The notes under the pieces are model-generated. The model was not told the origin of the DNA and did no database searches. It worked only from the letters and a program-made list of their open reading frames with translations. The translations under genes and the position numbers were made by a program. Positions 9,773 to 22,986 of a DNA stretch of 64,000 nt are shown here, piece after piece; the stretch's first letter is position 1; every line of letters begins with the position of its first letter. Source of the DNA: Fragilaria crotonensis (Eukaryota; Bacillariophyta; Fragilariophyceae; Fragilariales; Fragilariaceae); the NCBI GenBank assembly GCA_022925895.1, contig JAKSYS010000006.1, forward strand, positions 124,001 to 188,000. Reading direction: 5' to 3'.

Positions 9773-11282
9773 GAGCACAGCCCCGACTGTATCATAGGAA
9801 GTTGCCACTCGTCGTCATTTGAACTTGAGTGACAATGACACCCAATGAACCGCACGAACCATAACTTTGCCTTGCATCTTCTTGATGGCGAATACTCCGG
9901 ACTACATGGATAGCAAGGCAAGAGATTCAAAGAGTGTGACGGCAACTTCCAACTGATGAGCGAGGAAGCTTCGTCGCATTATTCCCACTGAATCGGTTGC
10001 TAGCTAACAACTGTTTGCTACTTTCTACACCAACCAGCAGCAGAGGAGCATTTGTGTTGACAATTCATTGAAGAATGTCTATCATGTGAGGAAGACGAAG
10101 AAAGCAAAGAGCTGTTTGACATTGCGAGGCTAATAAATTGAATGTGACCGAGAAAGAAGGCATTCACGGGTCTCTCGCCATCCGACGATGCAAACCAACA
10201 AACCCATGCCATTGCAGACTGGTGTACAATCTCAAGCAGTTGCTTCAAATACACAACAATATACACCAGCAGGCAGAATACCAAACAACATGATGTAAGC
10301 TATGCATTTTGACACCTATCACTCGGAAGGAAAATGATGCGGGGAAGCGTCACGGCTGTTGGGTGATGCATATTCTCCCTTTGGGTATTTTGCTTGCATG
10401 TGGCAGTTCAGGTCGGACAGAATGCTGCTCTTGCGCATTTCTGGTGATGTTATGCATCTGTTTATGGTGCTGAGAGACAATTCGGGGACTATTGTGGTTC
10501 CTTTTGAATAGAATGCTGCGATACGTCCTCATCTGTCACCGGGAACTTTCAATGTGACAAGCGATGCTTATGCACTGCATGGACTATTGTGTGTGAGTCA
10601 TAGTTCTATTCATCACGTTTGCGGCATATTATCAGGCCCCTCTGCTTTGTGCCCCCGTCGCAGCTTAATTGGATGCCTTGTGCGACAACTTGTTCCTTAC
10701 TAATCTCCTTGTCAAGGAGAAGATGAATGCATTCACCAACTGCCGCATCAAAAGTTGACAGTAAATCATCTTGTTGTCATTTGGAAAGTTGAGAACTTGA
10801 TATTGGGTAGATGGATCTACATATTATGTCCAAGCGAGGTTTGGCCACCATTCTGCTGTGGCCAGCATCACGTGCACTTCGCTGCATGCCCAGCACACAC
10901 ACGGTGAACCGGCCGATTGTGAGGCTTTGAAGTATTGATAGCTCTCTGGCTGAGGACGTGTTGCTAGACTTCATGTACTTTGGGCCTTGTGGATGATAGT
11001 CAGATCCCGTGTTTGAGCTGCACCATTGTAACTTATTGCCTCCTGCGCAACTCAATACTTGAGCCACACCAGGACACATAGTGATGGCTCCATACGAGGA
11101 GGTCAGATAACGTAGTGTTATTTGGGCTACAATACGAATTAACATCACGACTATTAGACAATAAAAGAGAGGACATGAAAGCAAGATGAAGAATACACTT
11201 ACTTAAAAATAATCTACCGATAGACTCCATTCCATGAGGGTCGGATGTGATGAAAGCAGCTATCATCGGGAGACAAGACTGA
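9773..11282. other. Gene-free stretch
   Basis: The stretch lies upstream of the carrier-like gene and probably contains its promoter and leader. I found no supported gene, and the open frames on both strands lack family features. There are no strong repeats in 9,830-11,230 apart from short GTAC words. Confidence 0.4.
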
Positions 11283-11385
11283 AGAGGGTTTTCAGTACCT
11301 GTGCATTTTGTACCACGTGCTACGTGACCAGGAAAAAATTGTTGCGGAAAAACCCGGTGCACGGAAACCGCCGCACTGGAGCTAG
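11283..11385 (+). pseudogene. Inverted relic of the carrier-gene 5' region
   Basis: Read on the minus strand, this segment matches 9660-9770 of the plus strand. Shared words are CTCCAGTGCG, GGTTTCCGTGCACCGGGT, AATTTTTT and TGGTACAAA, with small gaps. It is therefore a short, inverted piece of the 5' part of the carrier-like gene. The piece could have moved during the local duplications, or both copies could belong to a dispersed repeat. Confidence 0.55.
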
Positions 11386-11393
11386 TAATTTCG

Positions 11394-11543
11394 TCATCAT
11401 ACGACATTCTACATATCGACTGGCGAGTACTCCCTACATTACTGGAATACAATACTGTTATTACATTGAACAGTATGGCTACAACGAGTACTCCAGTACT
11501 GTAGAGTACTCGCAATTGGACATGTAGAATGTCGTATCATGAT
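11394..11543. mobile_element. MITE-like inverted-repeat element, about 150 bp
   Basis: An arm at 11394-11433 (containing CATACGACATTCTACAT and GGCGAGTACTCC) is mirrored by an arm at 11504-11543 (GAGTACTCGC...ATGTAGAATGTCGTAT). The arms are about 40 bp and imperfect around a 70-bp centre with no coding potential. The structure would fold into a long hairpin, as expected of a miniature inverted-repeat transposable element. I could not identify a convincing target duplication. Confidence 0.6.
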
Positions 11544-11879
11544 GTAATTGGAGGTGCCATTTAATCGGATCCGAATCTTGCAGGTCGATGATTGCACCAG
11601 ATAAGCAGATAAGACTCGAACAAAATGCACCAGTACACGAGTAGACGAGTATACACTGATTTACTGCGACTACCGGTACTCGAGTAGTTATTGTGCAGTA
11701 CAACCCTAAAGTCACATTGTCACATCCCACTACAGCAAGTCGCTTCGGAGTTGACCTACTGACGGCCCTAGGACAATCGACCGCCGCACGGTCGAGGGCA
11801 AACAACTTGCTCCCTGATGGAAATTGATCACTTGTTTTGCAACTGACCGATTTGAATGCATTGGTGATGACCAGGGATG

Positions 11880-12380
11880 GCTGCTTCCATCTTTCTAGAA
11901 CAAACTCAATTAACAACAATGGAAAAACGTTGCTCGTTATAGGTGGAGCTGCTGGTTGGGGTGGTCTCTCAGCTGCGCATGCCTTGTCAAAGAACCAAAT
12001 TTCAATCATGTTACTGTCACTGTCATTGAGGCATTGCCTCATCATGTTGGCGGATTGGCTTGAGATGGCTATAGCACAAGTGAGGATCATTTCCCACAGA
12101 GGCAGGGCCTCAATAATGCACCAATAGTTGACAATGACAGCCACCAGCAGCCCTGACCAAGTACACTGAGCACGGACAGTACTCCCCGTGAGGCCTCAAG
12201 ACTGTCTGCTGGCCTGTGTATCAACAGCATCAACCCCAACTCCCCACCGAACTAGTAGCTCAAGCTGGCATGTGCACACAATTCTGTCATCTGAGTCTCT
12301 GGGATCAGTGCACAGCAGCTCTTCTGGGTTGTTTGACATTTTCAGAATTTAATGATTCACTAGCGGCATCTCTTGTGAAG
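11880..12380 (+). pseudogene. Decayed copy of the FAD amine oxidase gene (5' third)
   Basis: Similarity to about 5640-6160 of the intact gene begins near TTCTAGAACAAACTC and is clear through the nucleotide-binding fold (GGTGGTCTCTC, GCTGCGCATGCCTTGTC, GTCATTGAGGCAT, GGCGGATTGG, GAGATGGCTAT). It reaches TCTCTGGGATC and CATTTTCAGAATTT. Indels, premature stops and loss of everything downstream make it non-functional. Most CpG sites of the source have changed to TpG or CpA here, while neighbouring non-CpG sequence is better kept. Confidence 0.85.
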
Positions 12381-13310
<930 letters not shown>

Positions 13311-13614
13311 AGTCTGAATAATTATTTTTGACATTTTATAAATAAATATTTGAATATCTTTCACCTTAATCGTTGGCTATTACTTAGAAAATTTCTAGAT
13401 ATTTATGTACAAAAAGTGAAATTACTGCAGAAGTATCTTTAAAGTTTTATACATAATTCTGTACAAAGGCTTTCTCCCATTTGGCCAAACTTTCCCGCAA
13501 ATATTTCTAGTGTGACATTCCAAACTTTCCCGCAAATATTTCTAGTGTTAAGCTGGCACAGTACTGTACTACTACTGTGTGTTGTTGCCAGCACACTAAC
13601 AAGCACCATTGTTA

Positions 13615-15276
13615 TCAAACTGATACTCCTCGAACTCCATCGTCAGGTTGCTGCTCTCCATTCATCCCTGCACCTCCAGTGATGTTTGCGTGTGCTAATA
13701 ACAATTCCATATTGAAATCATTGTAGACAATTGTTGGCTGAACAGTCGCCACAGGAATTACCTCAGCTTCTTCTCCAGATTGTCCACTTGCAGCGTCAAT
13801 TCCAGAAGCATACCTGAACTTCATTTCCTCCAAGAAGTCAGCGTCAAATGCTGCTCCATGTTCTTGACGGTTGCGAAACACGTCAATCATTAATGCGTTG
13901 AAACGCTCTAACCCTTCCTTCGACCAACTTCTTTTCGTTCCGTAAGTTTTTCCAGTGTATCTTGCCTCATATAATTGTGGAGAACTATCGCGAGGTGGCA
14001 TTGTGGCTGGAGGTCCCATTCTCTGTACCATCCAATCATGCCTCCACTTTGTCATGTACGATTCGATGCACACCATCAGGAAGGCCTCGTCCGTCAGTGT
14101 GAACCACTGACTCAGAGGCTGCCTTGTGCGATTCTCCATGTACTTGCTGTACCCGACGACAGCCTTGACAAGGCAGTCAAGGAAGTCAATGTATCTTTCT
14201 TTAGATGCTGGACTCCTCATTCCAGCAATCTGATTAAGTTCAAACGTGACAGCATATCCATCTCGCCCCAGTATTTTATCTGTGAAATAGCAGTTGTCAG
14301 TACAGAAAGTCAATCACAGTTACCACCATCCTGAGCAATATGCACGTTCCTCACCTCTAAAAAGTTGTTTGATGGTTTTGATGACATTATTTCTATGCCT
14401 TTTCAATGCATCATTAACATGTTTCTTGACTCCATCCCACCAAGTCTTCACTTCATCCTCGCCTTCTATCTGGAGCTTGCTCGCCATGAACCTACAAATT
14501 GAGTGTGGACTGTTGCTGAAGTCAAGTTCAGCCAGAGTAGCAAACTTTTGCTTCGGAAATAAGAGCTCTTTGACCACCTTGTCGTGCATGAACTCTTGGC
14601 TTACTTTTCTAAGCTTAGTTCTTGTCAGTCCATCATGATCACCCATTTCCAATCTTCTCCTTACCGTTTTCGTCAATGCAGTGCGGCTGCTATCCTCCCG
14701 TCGTGACGCTTCTTGCACCAATTCGCATGTGTGAATTCCTAAATCGCGTGCAATATCGTCTTGCCTTCCTATTGTTGTTGCTGCTGGTGGTGTTTGTTGT
14801 TGAACTTGCTGTCGCTGTTGTTGTTCTTGAAATCGTTCTTGAAGTCGTTGTAGATATCGTTGCTCTTGTTGTCGTCGCTCTTGTTGTCGTTCCTGTTGTG
14901 ATCTACCAGACATTCCTCCAACTCCACTTCCTGGATTCGTGAAACCAGCATGTCGACCAGCTGTTGTAGCTTGACTGCGGGTCATGATCATGGGTGACAA
15001 TGCTGCAGTTTGACTTCGGGTCATGATCATGGGTGACAATGTTGCTGCATCTTGTTGACTGCGGGTTCTGCTGGGCGACAACGTTGCAGCTTGACTCCGT
15101 CGTATCATTTGCGAATTGCCAGAAGGCGATGGTGATCCTTTTCCTTGCCAGTTTGAAGATTGCCCCCTAACTGTAACTGGCGCTGCGTTTGGAGGCCCAG
15201 CACCTTTTCCATGTCCATGATCACGACTGCCACCACCTTGATTGCTGGTGCCTCTTTTTCCCGCGCTCGACGACAT
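13615..15276 (-). CDS. Transposon cargo protein of unknown function, two exons
   Basis: Exon 1 is 15276-14355 (an in-frame ATG at 15297 is also possible) and exon 2 is 14279-13615. The 75-bp intron has GTGAGG...TTTCACAG borders and joins the frames exactly (phase 1). The protein has about 528 residues. The N-terminus is Gly/Ser-rich with four near-repeats of a RSQ-containing unit (TLSPMIMTRSQ-like, around residues 60-105). A Gln/Arg-rich stretch follows. The C-terminal half is compact, with aromatic residues (TWWDGVKKHVNDAL, SWSKEGLERFNAL) and a mixed helical look. No domain is recognised. The intact frame, proper splicing and position just inside the left border suggest an element-encoded accessory protein, possibly DNA-binding, but that is inference. 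Confidence 0.65.
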
Positions 15277-15297
15277 CTTGGTTGACTGCAGGTACAC

Positions 15298-16370
15298 ACC
15301 AATCAGAGCAAGCTATATGGCAGGCTCGTCAGGTGTGGTGTAGCCAACTGTCATCAACAAGATCTCTTGTTGTTGAGAACTATTGTAAAATATGATTGTG
15401 CTGCATCTTGCGGGATGGTGCTTTGTGTGCTGGTCTTGTAAAAAATCAACGCCCTCGAAATCTGTGTTTTATGTATGTATTTCTTTATGAACTAAATTAT
15501 TCAAAAGAAATATTTTCAAGTCTTTCGAGCGAAGGGCACATGCATTGCTCAATAAGTACATCCATTTAAATATCTACTTATCCATATGTAATGACGCTGT
15601 AATAACCGTACCAAAGTAATGAAGTGCATATGACGGTAGAACTACACTGCAATGCTGTGGTAGAAATACCGTACTGTACTATTGTAATAAGTAACAGTAG
15701 CTATAGTAATACTGCATGCTATCTTTGGGGTACTGTGTACTACTGTGCACATCTGTACATTGTTTGTTGACGGTCACACATGTTTATATGACAAGCTTGT
15801 ACTGCCTCGGACATATTACTTGTGATAGTTATATACGAATATAACATATATGGATTTAATCAGCACACTATGAAGTGTATTCAAGATTCATACATGTGCA
15901 TCCCTGTCATAGTTTTGCTTACCGCGGAAATGGGACTTGAAGTCCTCACATTTCTAAACTAAAAAAATAAATAGAAATCATTTCGTGTAAATAGCAATTT
16001 CTTTACTTGTGTGACACATGTCTTCTGGGGAGTTAAACTCTCCGCATTCGCAATCGAAAATTCGTATGCGATTAATATATCCTATGTATTGATCTTGTAA
16101 CCAAAGTTTCTTATCAATTCCTAGGAAGCTTCTAGTTTTTTTTGTATACTGTGTTCGAAGTCCCACTTCATGCTGTTGGAGTCTCTACGTTTCGTCCAGT
16201 ACACTAGCTACGCATTAAATTGGAAATCTCTATCAATTTTCTAGTACATTTGCTACGTATCGAAAGCAATTTGTTCATGTTACCACCAACATTGTTCACA
16301 CCACACCAATTGTTCACACCAACATTACTGTTGTGGAAGTCTTTTCATTGTCGACAGCGTCAGATTGCGA
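15298..16370. other. AT-rich intergenic part of the candidate transposon
   Basis: No supported gene. A weak inverted match (TGGGACTT near 15930 and AAGTCCCA near 16160) brackets about 240 bp but is too short to call an element. The rest is AT-rich with scattered GTAC words. Confidence 0.35.
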
Positions 16371-16376
16371 GCGTTG

Positions 16377-17060
16377 TGTTGCCGAAGCTGCCATATAGCA
16401 GACGACGCACCTTCGACGTGAGCCTGCATTGCTTGAGTTCGGAATCACTGCCAAACGACTGTGACGAACGACGACGGCGTTGAGTTACCTGCCAAACGAC
16501 TGTGACGAGGGCGTTGAGTGCGTTGAGTTCGGAATATCTTCCGACAGCGTGCGTCAGATTGCGAGCGTTGTGTTTCCAAACCTGCCATATAGCAGACGAC
16601 GCACCTTCGACGTGAGCCTGCGTTGCTTGGCTAAGTTCGGAATCACTGCCAAACGACTGTGACGACGGCGCTGAGTGCATTAAGTTCGGAATATCTTCCG
16701 ACGAACGACTGGGACAACAGCAACTGCAACGACAGCGACTGATTGCGAGCGTCTCGTTGGGAGTCGCTCTTGTTGCCGAAACTGCCATATAGCAGACGAC
16801 GACGCAACTTGACGTCATCTTGCGAGCGCTATCAACGTTGTTGGGAGGACTGGGAGCGTCCTGTCGCCGAAGCTGCCATATAGCAGACGACACGGCTTGA
16901 CGACATTCGCTGTTGAGTTTGTCGGAAGCGTCTTGTTGCCGAAACTGCCATATAGCAGACGACGCGACTTGACGTCATCTAGCAAGCCGCAATCAACGTC
17001 GTTGGGAGGACTGATATTGTCCTGTCGCTGAAGCTGCCATTCAACAGACGACGCAGCTTG
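16377..17060. repeat. Cluster of six degenerate repeats, possible subterminal or promoter repeats
   Basis: The core CTGCCATATAGCAGACGACG, preceded by CCGAA, occurs near 16387, 16583, 16783, 16875, 16944 and (degenerate) 17034, all in the same orientation. Larger blocks such as GAGTTCGGAAT and CTGCCAAACGACTGTGACGA also recur between copies. The core contains a CTGCCATATAGCAG quasi-palindrome. The cluster lies directly upstream of the dioxygenase-like gene. Subterminal repeats of this type often bind transposases, and a regulatory role for the adjacent gene is equally possible. Confidence 0.7.
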
Positions 17061-17082
17061 ACGTCGCCTTCGCTCAACTTCC

Positions 17083-19491
17083 ATGATTCGCAATGATGAC
17101 AACGACCATTTGGCTACACGTGGTCGGACATCGATCTGTCGTTCGAGCGTTCTGAATCTTGGGGACAACCCGCGTGTAAACCCTGGAAAAGCTGCAGGTG
17201 GTGCACAACGAATGCCACGTTCGCGTGGCCGTAGGAACTACTACCCTGGCCATCCAAAGGTTCTGTCGCTTCTGTTGAAGTGTGTTCCCCTTGGTTTTCG
17301 GGGGGGAGTGTTCGTCGTGGCTTCAAGGCTGCGATGGATTCACGTCCAAAGATGCCTGATGATCTATGTATTTGTGGGACTCCACTGCGGTGGATTCAGG
17401 ATTCTTTAAGAGAAAAACAGTATCATGTCACACAACTTCGTTCCCTTGATGAACTCTACTGTAGACCTGGTGTACATGACCATGTTTCGAATTCTTCTTG
17501 CTAGATGTTATTCTTCATCGCGCGACCACAACTGGGAGAGGGTGTGGCTCCTCTGGCCGAACGAGATCCTGACGCTGTCGCTAATGCGTGCGTCTACACT
17601 GACAGCGATGACGAGGATGGGAAGGATTACGAGTACTGTGCGGTGCTTGCTTTCCTTCCCGGTGCTGGCACCTTGTATAGCCACCGCGAGCGACGCAAGG
17701 CTGAGACGGGTTTGCAGAATTCGTTTGTACAGCTGGACATGAGCTGGCTTCGACTCTCTCGGGCAACAAGTGAATCATCAGATACTGGAATGGACCGATT
17801 GGCCTTCGGTCTGGGTGGATACGTGAGAAAACTTGCCTCCGATGCCTCTGCAGATGGTGGATTTGTATCCGCTTGGAAAATATCCCGGAGTTATCATCAC
17901 GAAAAATTGAGTCGCCAGGTGTATTGGGCAAGTCAGTGCTCCGATGCTGACGGTCCTCGAATGCCACCTGATGTCATCGGTGGCATTGATATTGGTGCGT
18001 GGCATCCGGCTGATCGTGGGCAAGCTTTCAATGACCGCTTGGCGAGGTCAAACTCTGTCAGAATTGGGGGGAGACACTATGCTCCTGGCTGCCATCACTT
18101 CCGCCTGCCCAGCGATTGTCTTGTGATTGATGGGGCTGATAATGCTGTGGTTGACATTGTTGTGGATATTGCACCAATTGGCAATTGCACATCTCGGAAG
18201 TCGATCATCATGGTTCGCCAGATCTTATCGCCAACTCTGGATCCATTGTGTAAGGGTGAAGCAGGGCGACCACTCATGGTTGAGGACTTGCGTTTCATCA
18301 CGTTACACAACTCTTTGTTGAGGACGCGTGTTCCTGTCGGCTCGGCTAGGGCCAGTCGCGGTGATCTTGGAAACATGCATCCGATTGGGACTCGCATCCT
18401 TCTTGACGGAGTGACAACGGCAGAGTACGCTGCAAACTCGAAAGTTCCCCAGCGAATGTTGCGGAAGTTTGTTGAGTCGTTGGCTAAGATTGGTGCGAAC
18501 TGCTTTCCGGAAGTTCTTGCCGTGATGCAAGATGCTGAAGGCGACACCGGTCTCCACCCTGTAACACCAATGGCTGACAAGGGGAAGTGAAGATCGTGTG
18601 GCGTATTCCATTGACATGTCCGTGGACCTTGGAAACGCCTCCCACTTCGATGTGGGTGACTCCTCACAGGGCTTCTCAGTTTGGACTGAAGAAGCCCCTG
18701 GCAAGGCGGCAAACTGGTTTTTTGTGATGCCAAATCTATTCGGGAACAATAACGGTGCGCCATTCAATGGCGTTGCTGTCAAGCTATACCATGGAACAGC
18801 CATCAGTTGGGATGGCCGAGTCATACGTCACTGTACGTCACTGACTTGTCCTGACGGAACTGGCAAGCCATATGGGGGTGGCGACCATCCCACACTGAAC
18901 CATGTGTATGGTACATTCTCCGCCGCTAAAGAGCGGATTGTAAATGCAGGACGATGCAGGGCAGCTGCGGCTGCGGCTGCTGGATGTCCTGTCACAGCAT
19001 CCGGTGACGAAATCATTGCACCGCACGTATGCGTGGATGTTGTTGGAGCCGCTGGAGTTAACGGTGATGACAACAGCAATGATGACGATGACCTTGTTCC
19101 TTGGTGGGATAAAGTGCTTCCACCTTACGTCCCCAAAATTGAGGATGCGGACCCTGACGGGCATCCACCGCCCAAAGATGGCTCGGAGGAACACTGGTTG
19201 TGTTTTTACGCGCAGAAGAAGGGTTGGGATAAGGTACACCAACCTGATGAAGCGGTGACTGCTGATGACGACTCATCCCTATTCTCTCGCGATATTGATG
19301 ATGAATATTCTGACTCCGTGGCGATGGATAACTTTGATGGAGAGGGACATGTCAGTCTCAATGAAGACCTTCATCCTCGGGTGATGTTGTCGGGAGACCG
19401 TTCACAAGGGACACCAACTGAATCTATAACGGCAGCCATGCTGATGCAGGGCAACTACACGGTACCAAGAAGGAAGAGGTTGAGGTACTAA
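17083..19491 (+). pseudogene. Frameshifted gene with Fe(II)/2-oxoglutarate dioxygenase-like core
   Basis: The gene reads in three segments. An ATG at 17083 opens a frame that shifts near a G7 run at about 17298-17304. An in-frame TAG at 17502 precedes an ATG at 17505, which continues to 18590. A shift at the GGGGAAG near 18580 leads into a second frame ending at 19491. The last frame has the ligand pattern of the double-stranded beta-helix dioxygenases: HxD at 18643-18651 (SHFDVGD), a distal His at 18790 (LYHGTAISWDGR), and an Arg nine residues later (18817). The spacing His-x8-Arg is that of many 2-oxoglutarate oxygenases. An Ala run and an acidic tail (DDNSNDDDD) follow. If the lesions are real the gene is dead; all but the stop lie at homopolymers, so sequencing error is possible. 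TET/JBP-type oxygenases are known cargo of KDZ elements, which makes modified-base oxidation a hypothesis only. Alternative: an unrelated cupin-fold protein. Confidence 0.55.
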
Positions 19492-19568
19492 TTGATACGT
19501 ACTATAGTTGAAGAATGCGGATCACCACACAGATTTGTAAAACAGAGATGCCCACTCCTCCTTATCCT

Positions 19569-22425
19569 TCACGACAAAAACTGTGTCCGTAAGCTCGCAA
19601 CCATCGACAAGTACATAACACAAAGAAACAAGTGCAGTGCTGGAAACAACGTAGAATTTTCGGTCAAAGGTCCACTCAGTGAACAATATGGACTCGCGAC
19701 CAGTGGGCTGATTGCAAGATTGGACCACGAGGTCGAATGACTTATCCTCCTGGGGATGTCCACGTCGGTGAATACAACTGACAATACGACATGGGAAGTC
19801 ATCAAATTTCCTTGATCGTCTTCAAACCGAATCAATGCCCAATCATACCAGGGATATCCATCACCTCGAAAATTTGGATGGGCTCGAATGGAAATGCACT
19901 TCTCTTCTGAATCAACTTCGTACTTTGTGTATTCAGTGCTACACTCTATCGTACCCTCCCCATTCTCATCCAAGTCAGTTTCACTGTACGATTGCACTAT
20001 GAAAAGTGCAAGATTTGGTTCGAGGTGGATGGGTTCCCTTGTTTCCGTTATGAAAACAACTTCACGAACCAAACGATTGTTCTGATTGGGATCACGGAAG
20101 CATCGGATGTGATAGCGAGTGCCACGACCTACTTCTTTCGTTGCTAGTGGACGTGATGTGTTGAGGGAGCGTTTTTCACGGAATTCTTCTGCAAACACGG
20201 CGTGCATTGTGTCTATGACTAATGTGTCGGCAATTCTCCGTGCGCACTGCTGGTCTATCGTCTGAATGCACTTTTGTGAACGACGAGCAGGGCGCTTTGC
20301 ATGGGCCTTGTGATGTTCCTCGGGTCGTGAGGCATTGTAACCACGAGGTGCTCCAAACGTAGAAATGAAACGGACGATGTGTTTCAATTCGTGGAATTTG
20401 ACACCTTCCAGCCATTACCAGCATCTCGTGGGAGGTACTTCAGAATAAGAGACATGAGCCGTGTAATTGCATTTTCTGCCAAGGCTGCCTCCCCAACTTT
20501 ATCTCCTCCTATAGCGTCCCAATAGGTATCAGCATCCAGCCATGCCTCAAAGCACAGAAGGCATTCCATTGTACCCAGGACTGCCGGAAGATCGGGGATG
20601 TACCTTGAGATGGCATGCCATACCTCAGCCTGCATAGTCAGTGCAGCGAAAAGGAACAAAGTACCTGATTGTTCCGAGCACTCAATAAGTGTTAGGTTGG
20701 TGATGCCGCGTGCGAAATCAGTTCGAGGAAAATCTTGACGAATAGTTTGGAGGCATGTGACATCAAATTTAAGTGCCATGTCATCAAGGATTGCCAAGAT
20801 CTCGGCGCCAAGAAAAGTCTTGAATGACTCAAGTACATACATGATGACACCATGCTGTACAGTATGCATGACATCGATGACAGCACACATGAAGATGCCA
20901 TGAGGATTACGTCCCATCTGGACACGGTTGAAGGCATTGTCAACCCTGTACATCGAGAGCTGCTGAAGAAAATCGTCTGTCCCATTGCGACATGCATCAT
21001 TGACATAATCCATGCGAAGAAAAGAACACTCAACATTTGGATTGTCAAGATCGTCAAAACACAATCACAGGACCGATGGTGACGCGGTGTACTTCTATGG
21101 TGACTGTTTGTACGGCAGCAAAGTTGATCGCCTTGCTTACCATCATTAATCACAAAAAGCAGTGGACAAACAATATCAACAACCACCCACTGACCGCCAA
21201 GTTTCAAAGGAACATTCCTCAAACGACAATCATTTCCAGCTTGTGCCTTTGACATGCCATTCAAAATAACGTCCATCACTGCATGAAAATTACGTGTGGT
21301 GCGTCCTTTGGACTGTGCGTTATTGGCTTGAGAGTTCATTGCGGATGATCGTCCGCGATTCAAGTCGGGAACATAGCCTAGTACTCGCCAGGATGTGCTC
21401 TTTCTCCTGAGCTTCTCAGTGAAGAGAGATGTTGTGAAGGACACAGGACACACTTCAACATGCCCCTTGCTGTCAATGGCAGTCCCATCAATATAGAGGA
21501 TGATAGGGACAAGTAGCTGATTCTTTCGAGTGATAAGTTCATGATAGAGCTCACGGTAGCGGCTTCCAGTGTGTGCCTCACCAATTTTGTTGTTGCGTGG
21601 GAGGTACATTGACGTGGGATCCTCGTGGTTAAGCACAAGATTTTCTGGTGCCATCAAGTCTTCATCCTGTAGCAACGACAAAAGGATGGGAGCAAAGTCA
21701 AAGCAAGCAATCTGTTGAGGTTTGTCACGATCTTCAAGGGCAATGGAGATCACCTGGGGGAGATGGTGGTGTGAATGTTGCAAAGCCTGATACATCCATC
21801 GGATGTTCGCTTTCCTGGACATAGCTTTTGGCTTGAAGTCAAAGCCGCTAGACTTTGCATTGTAAGCCCACATTAAAACTTTGTGCAGCATATAGTCAGG
21901 ACACTGGGCGTCCTCCAGAATCTTCAAAAGTTCAACAATGCATCGATGTTCAACATCATGTTGCAAAACCATCACTGCATGCCTCTCATTTGCACGAATG
22001 CGTTCCATCAACGCATGGACAACTGCAGGAGATGCAGTATTGTCAATTCCAGGAAAGAGTGTCATTGTTATTGGAAGTTGATCTAACTGCTGGGCATTAA
22101 AACACATTTCATTCTTGTCATTTTCATTGTCATCATCATCATCATTGCCGTCGTCATAGCCAGTTGTTCCATAGTCAAATTCTTCGAATGGCATGTGCGT
22201 GGGAGGATTTGTGTCCATTCCTGGATTCAGGCGGGTTGATTCTACACCATAACAGGGACGTCGCACTGTCGAAACAATTTCGGGGCAACCATCCACGCTT
22301 GCCCGAGTTCCTGACTGCTGCCTTTCCATGTAATCCTTACAGGATGAACTCCGCCAAAGGTGCATACGCAGTCCGCGTTCAGATTTAAACCTAGCATAGC
22401 AATTGATGTTAAAGCAATCAAACAT
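19569..22425 (-). pseudogene. Large DNA-transposon transposase with two frame breaks
   Basis: From the ATG at 22425 the N-terminus has a zinc-finger-like pattern (FDCFNINCYARFKSERGLRM, then HL and C), followed by an acidic linker. The body contains DGTAIDSKGHVEVCPVSF, then CPLLFVINDGKQGDQLC and a Cys cluster (SCD...C). The frame breaks near 21065 inside this Cys cluster, continuing as CFDDLDNP, MDYVNDACRNG, NAFNRVQMG and DVMHTVQHGV. It breaks again near 20395-20400 (GWKV / KFHELKH) and ends with HIVRFISTFGAPRGYNASRP and PEEHHKAHAKRP. Each break is explained by a single missing base. Restored, the protein would be close to 950 residues. The motif order fits large zinc-finger transposases related to the KDZ/Plavaka group; I am confident it is a transposase and less so of the superfamily. 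It converges on the dioxygenase-like gene, 77 bp apart. Confidence 0.7.
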
Positions 22426-22839
22426 GACAATTGTCAACAATGCCTGATGGTGCAACTTTGAGGTCTATTTTCTGAATTCACAACATACGATGCATACTGC
22501 AACAAATTTTGGCGCGAGATATAGGCAACATAATCCTGAGTCTGGCACGTGAAGAAAATTGCGCGGGCATCCTTGGAACTTGCGCATGAGTGAACATTGG
22601 CCCGGTGGTGACCCATTACAGAGAATTCAAGATAAAATACCATTGAATAATGCACAAAGAGTTATTATTGTAAAACAATATCTACAACAAAGCTACAAAT
22701 ATCTGAAAATCATACATTGCCAATAAATAGGAGAAATGTGTTTTGTTGTTCATATATATTTACAATGAAGCAAACATTTCTCAGAAATAAGTAGAAATTG
22801 ATGGAATATGTGATTAAAACCCACTGGGTGAAGTACAAA

Positions 22840-22858
22840 CCAGAGATTTGGGCTCCCT
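22840..22858 (-). repeat. Right terminal inverted-repeat motif of the candidate transposon
   Basis: CCAGAGATTTGGGCTCCCT is the near-complement of the left motif at 13292-13310 and is likewise separated from the outside only by a trinucleotide microsatellite. Confidence 0.6.

Positions 22859-22986
<128 letters not shown>

Noticed and set aside
15926-16172. Short inverted match TGGGACTT...AAGTCCCA around an AT-rich 240-bp stretch.
   Set aside because: The arms are about 10-12 bp, within chance for AT-rich DNA, and no further pairing is evident.
16360-16893. Minus-strand ORF with recurring LLYGSFG words.
   Set aside because: The recurrence is the translation of the six-copy DNA repeat, not a protein repeat.
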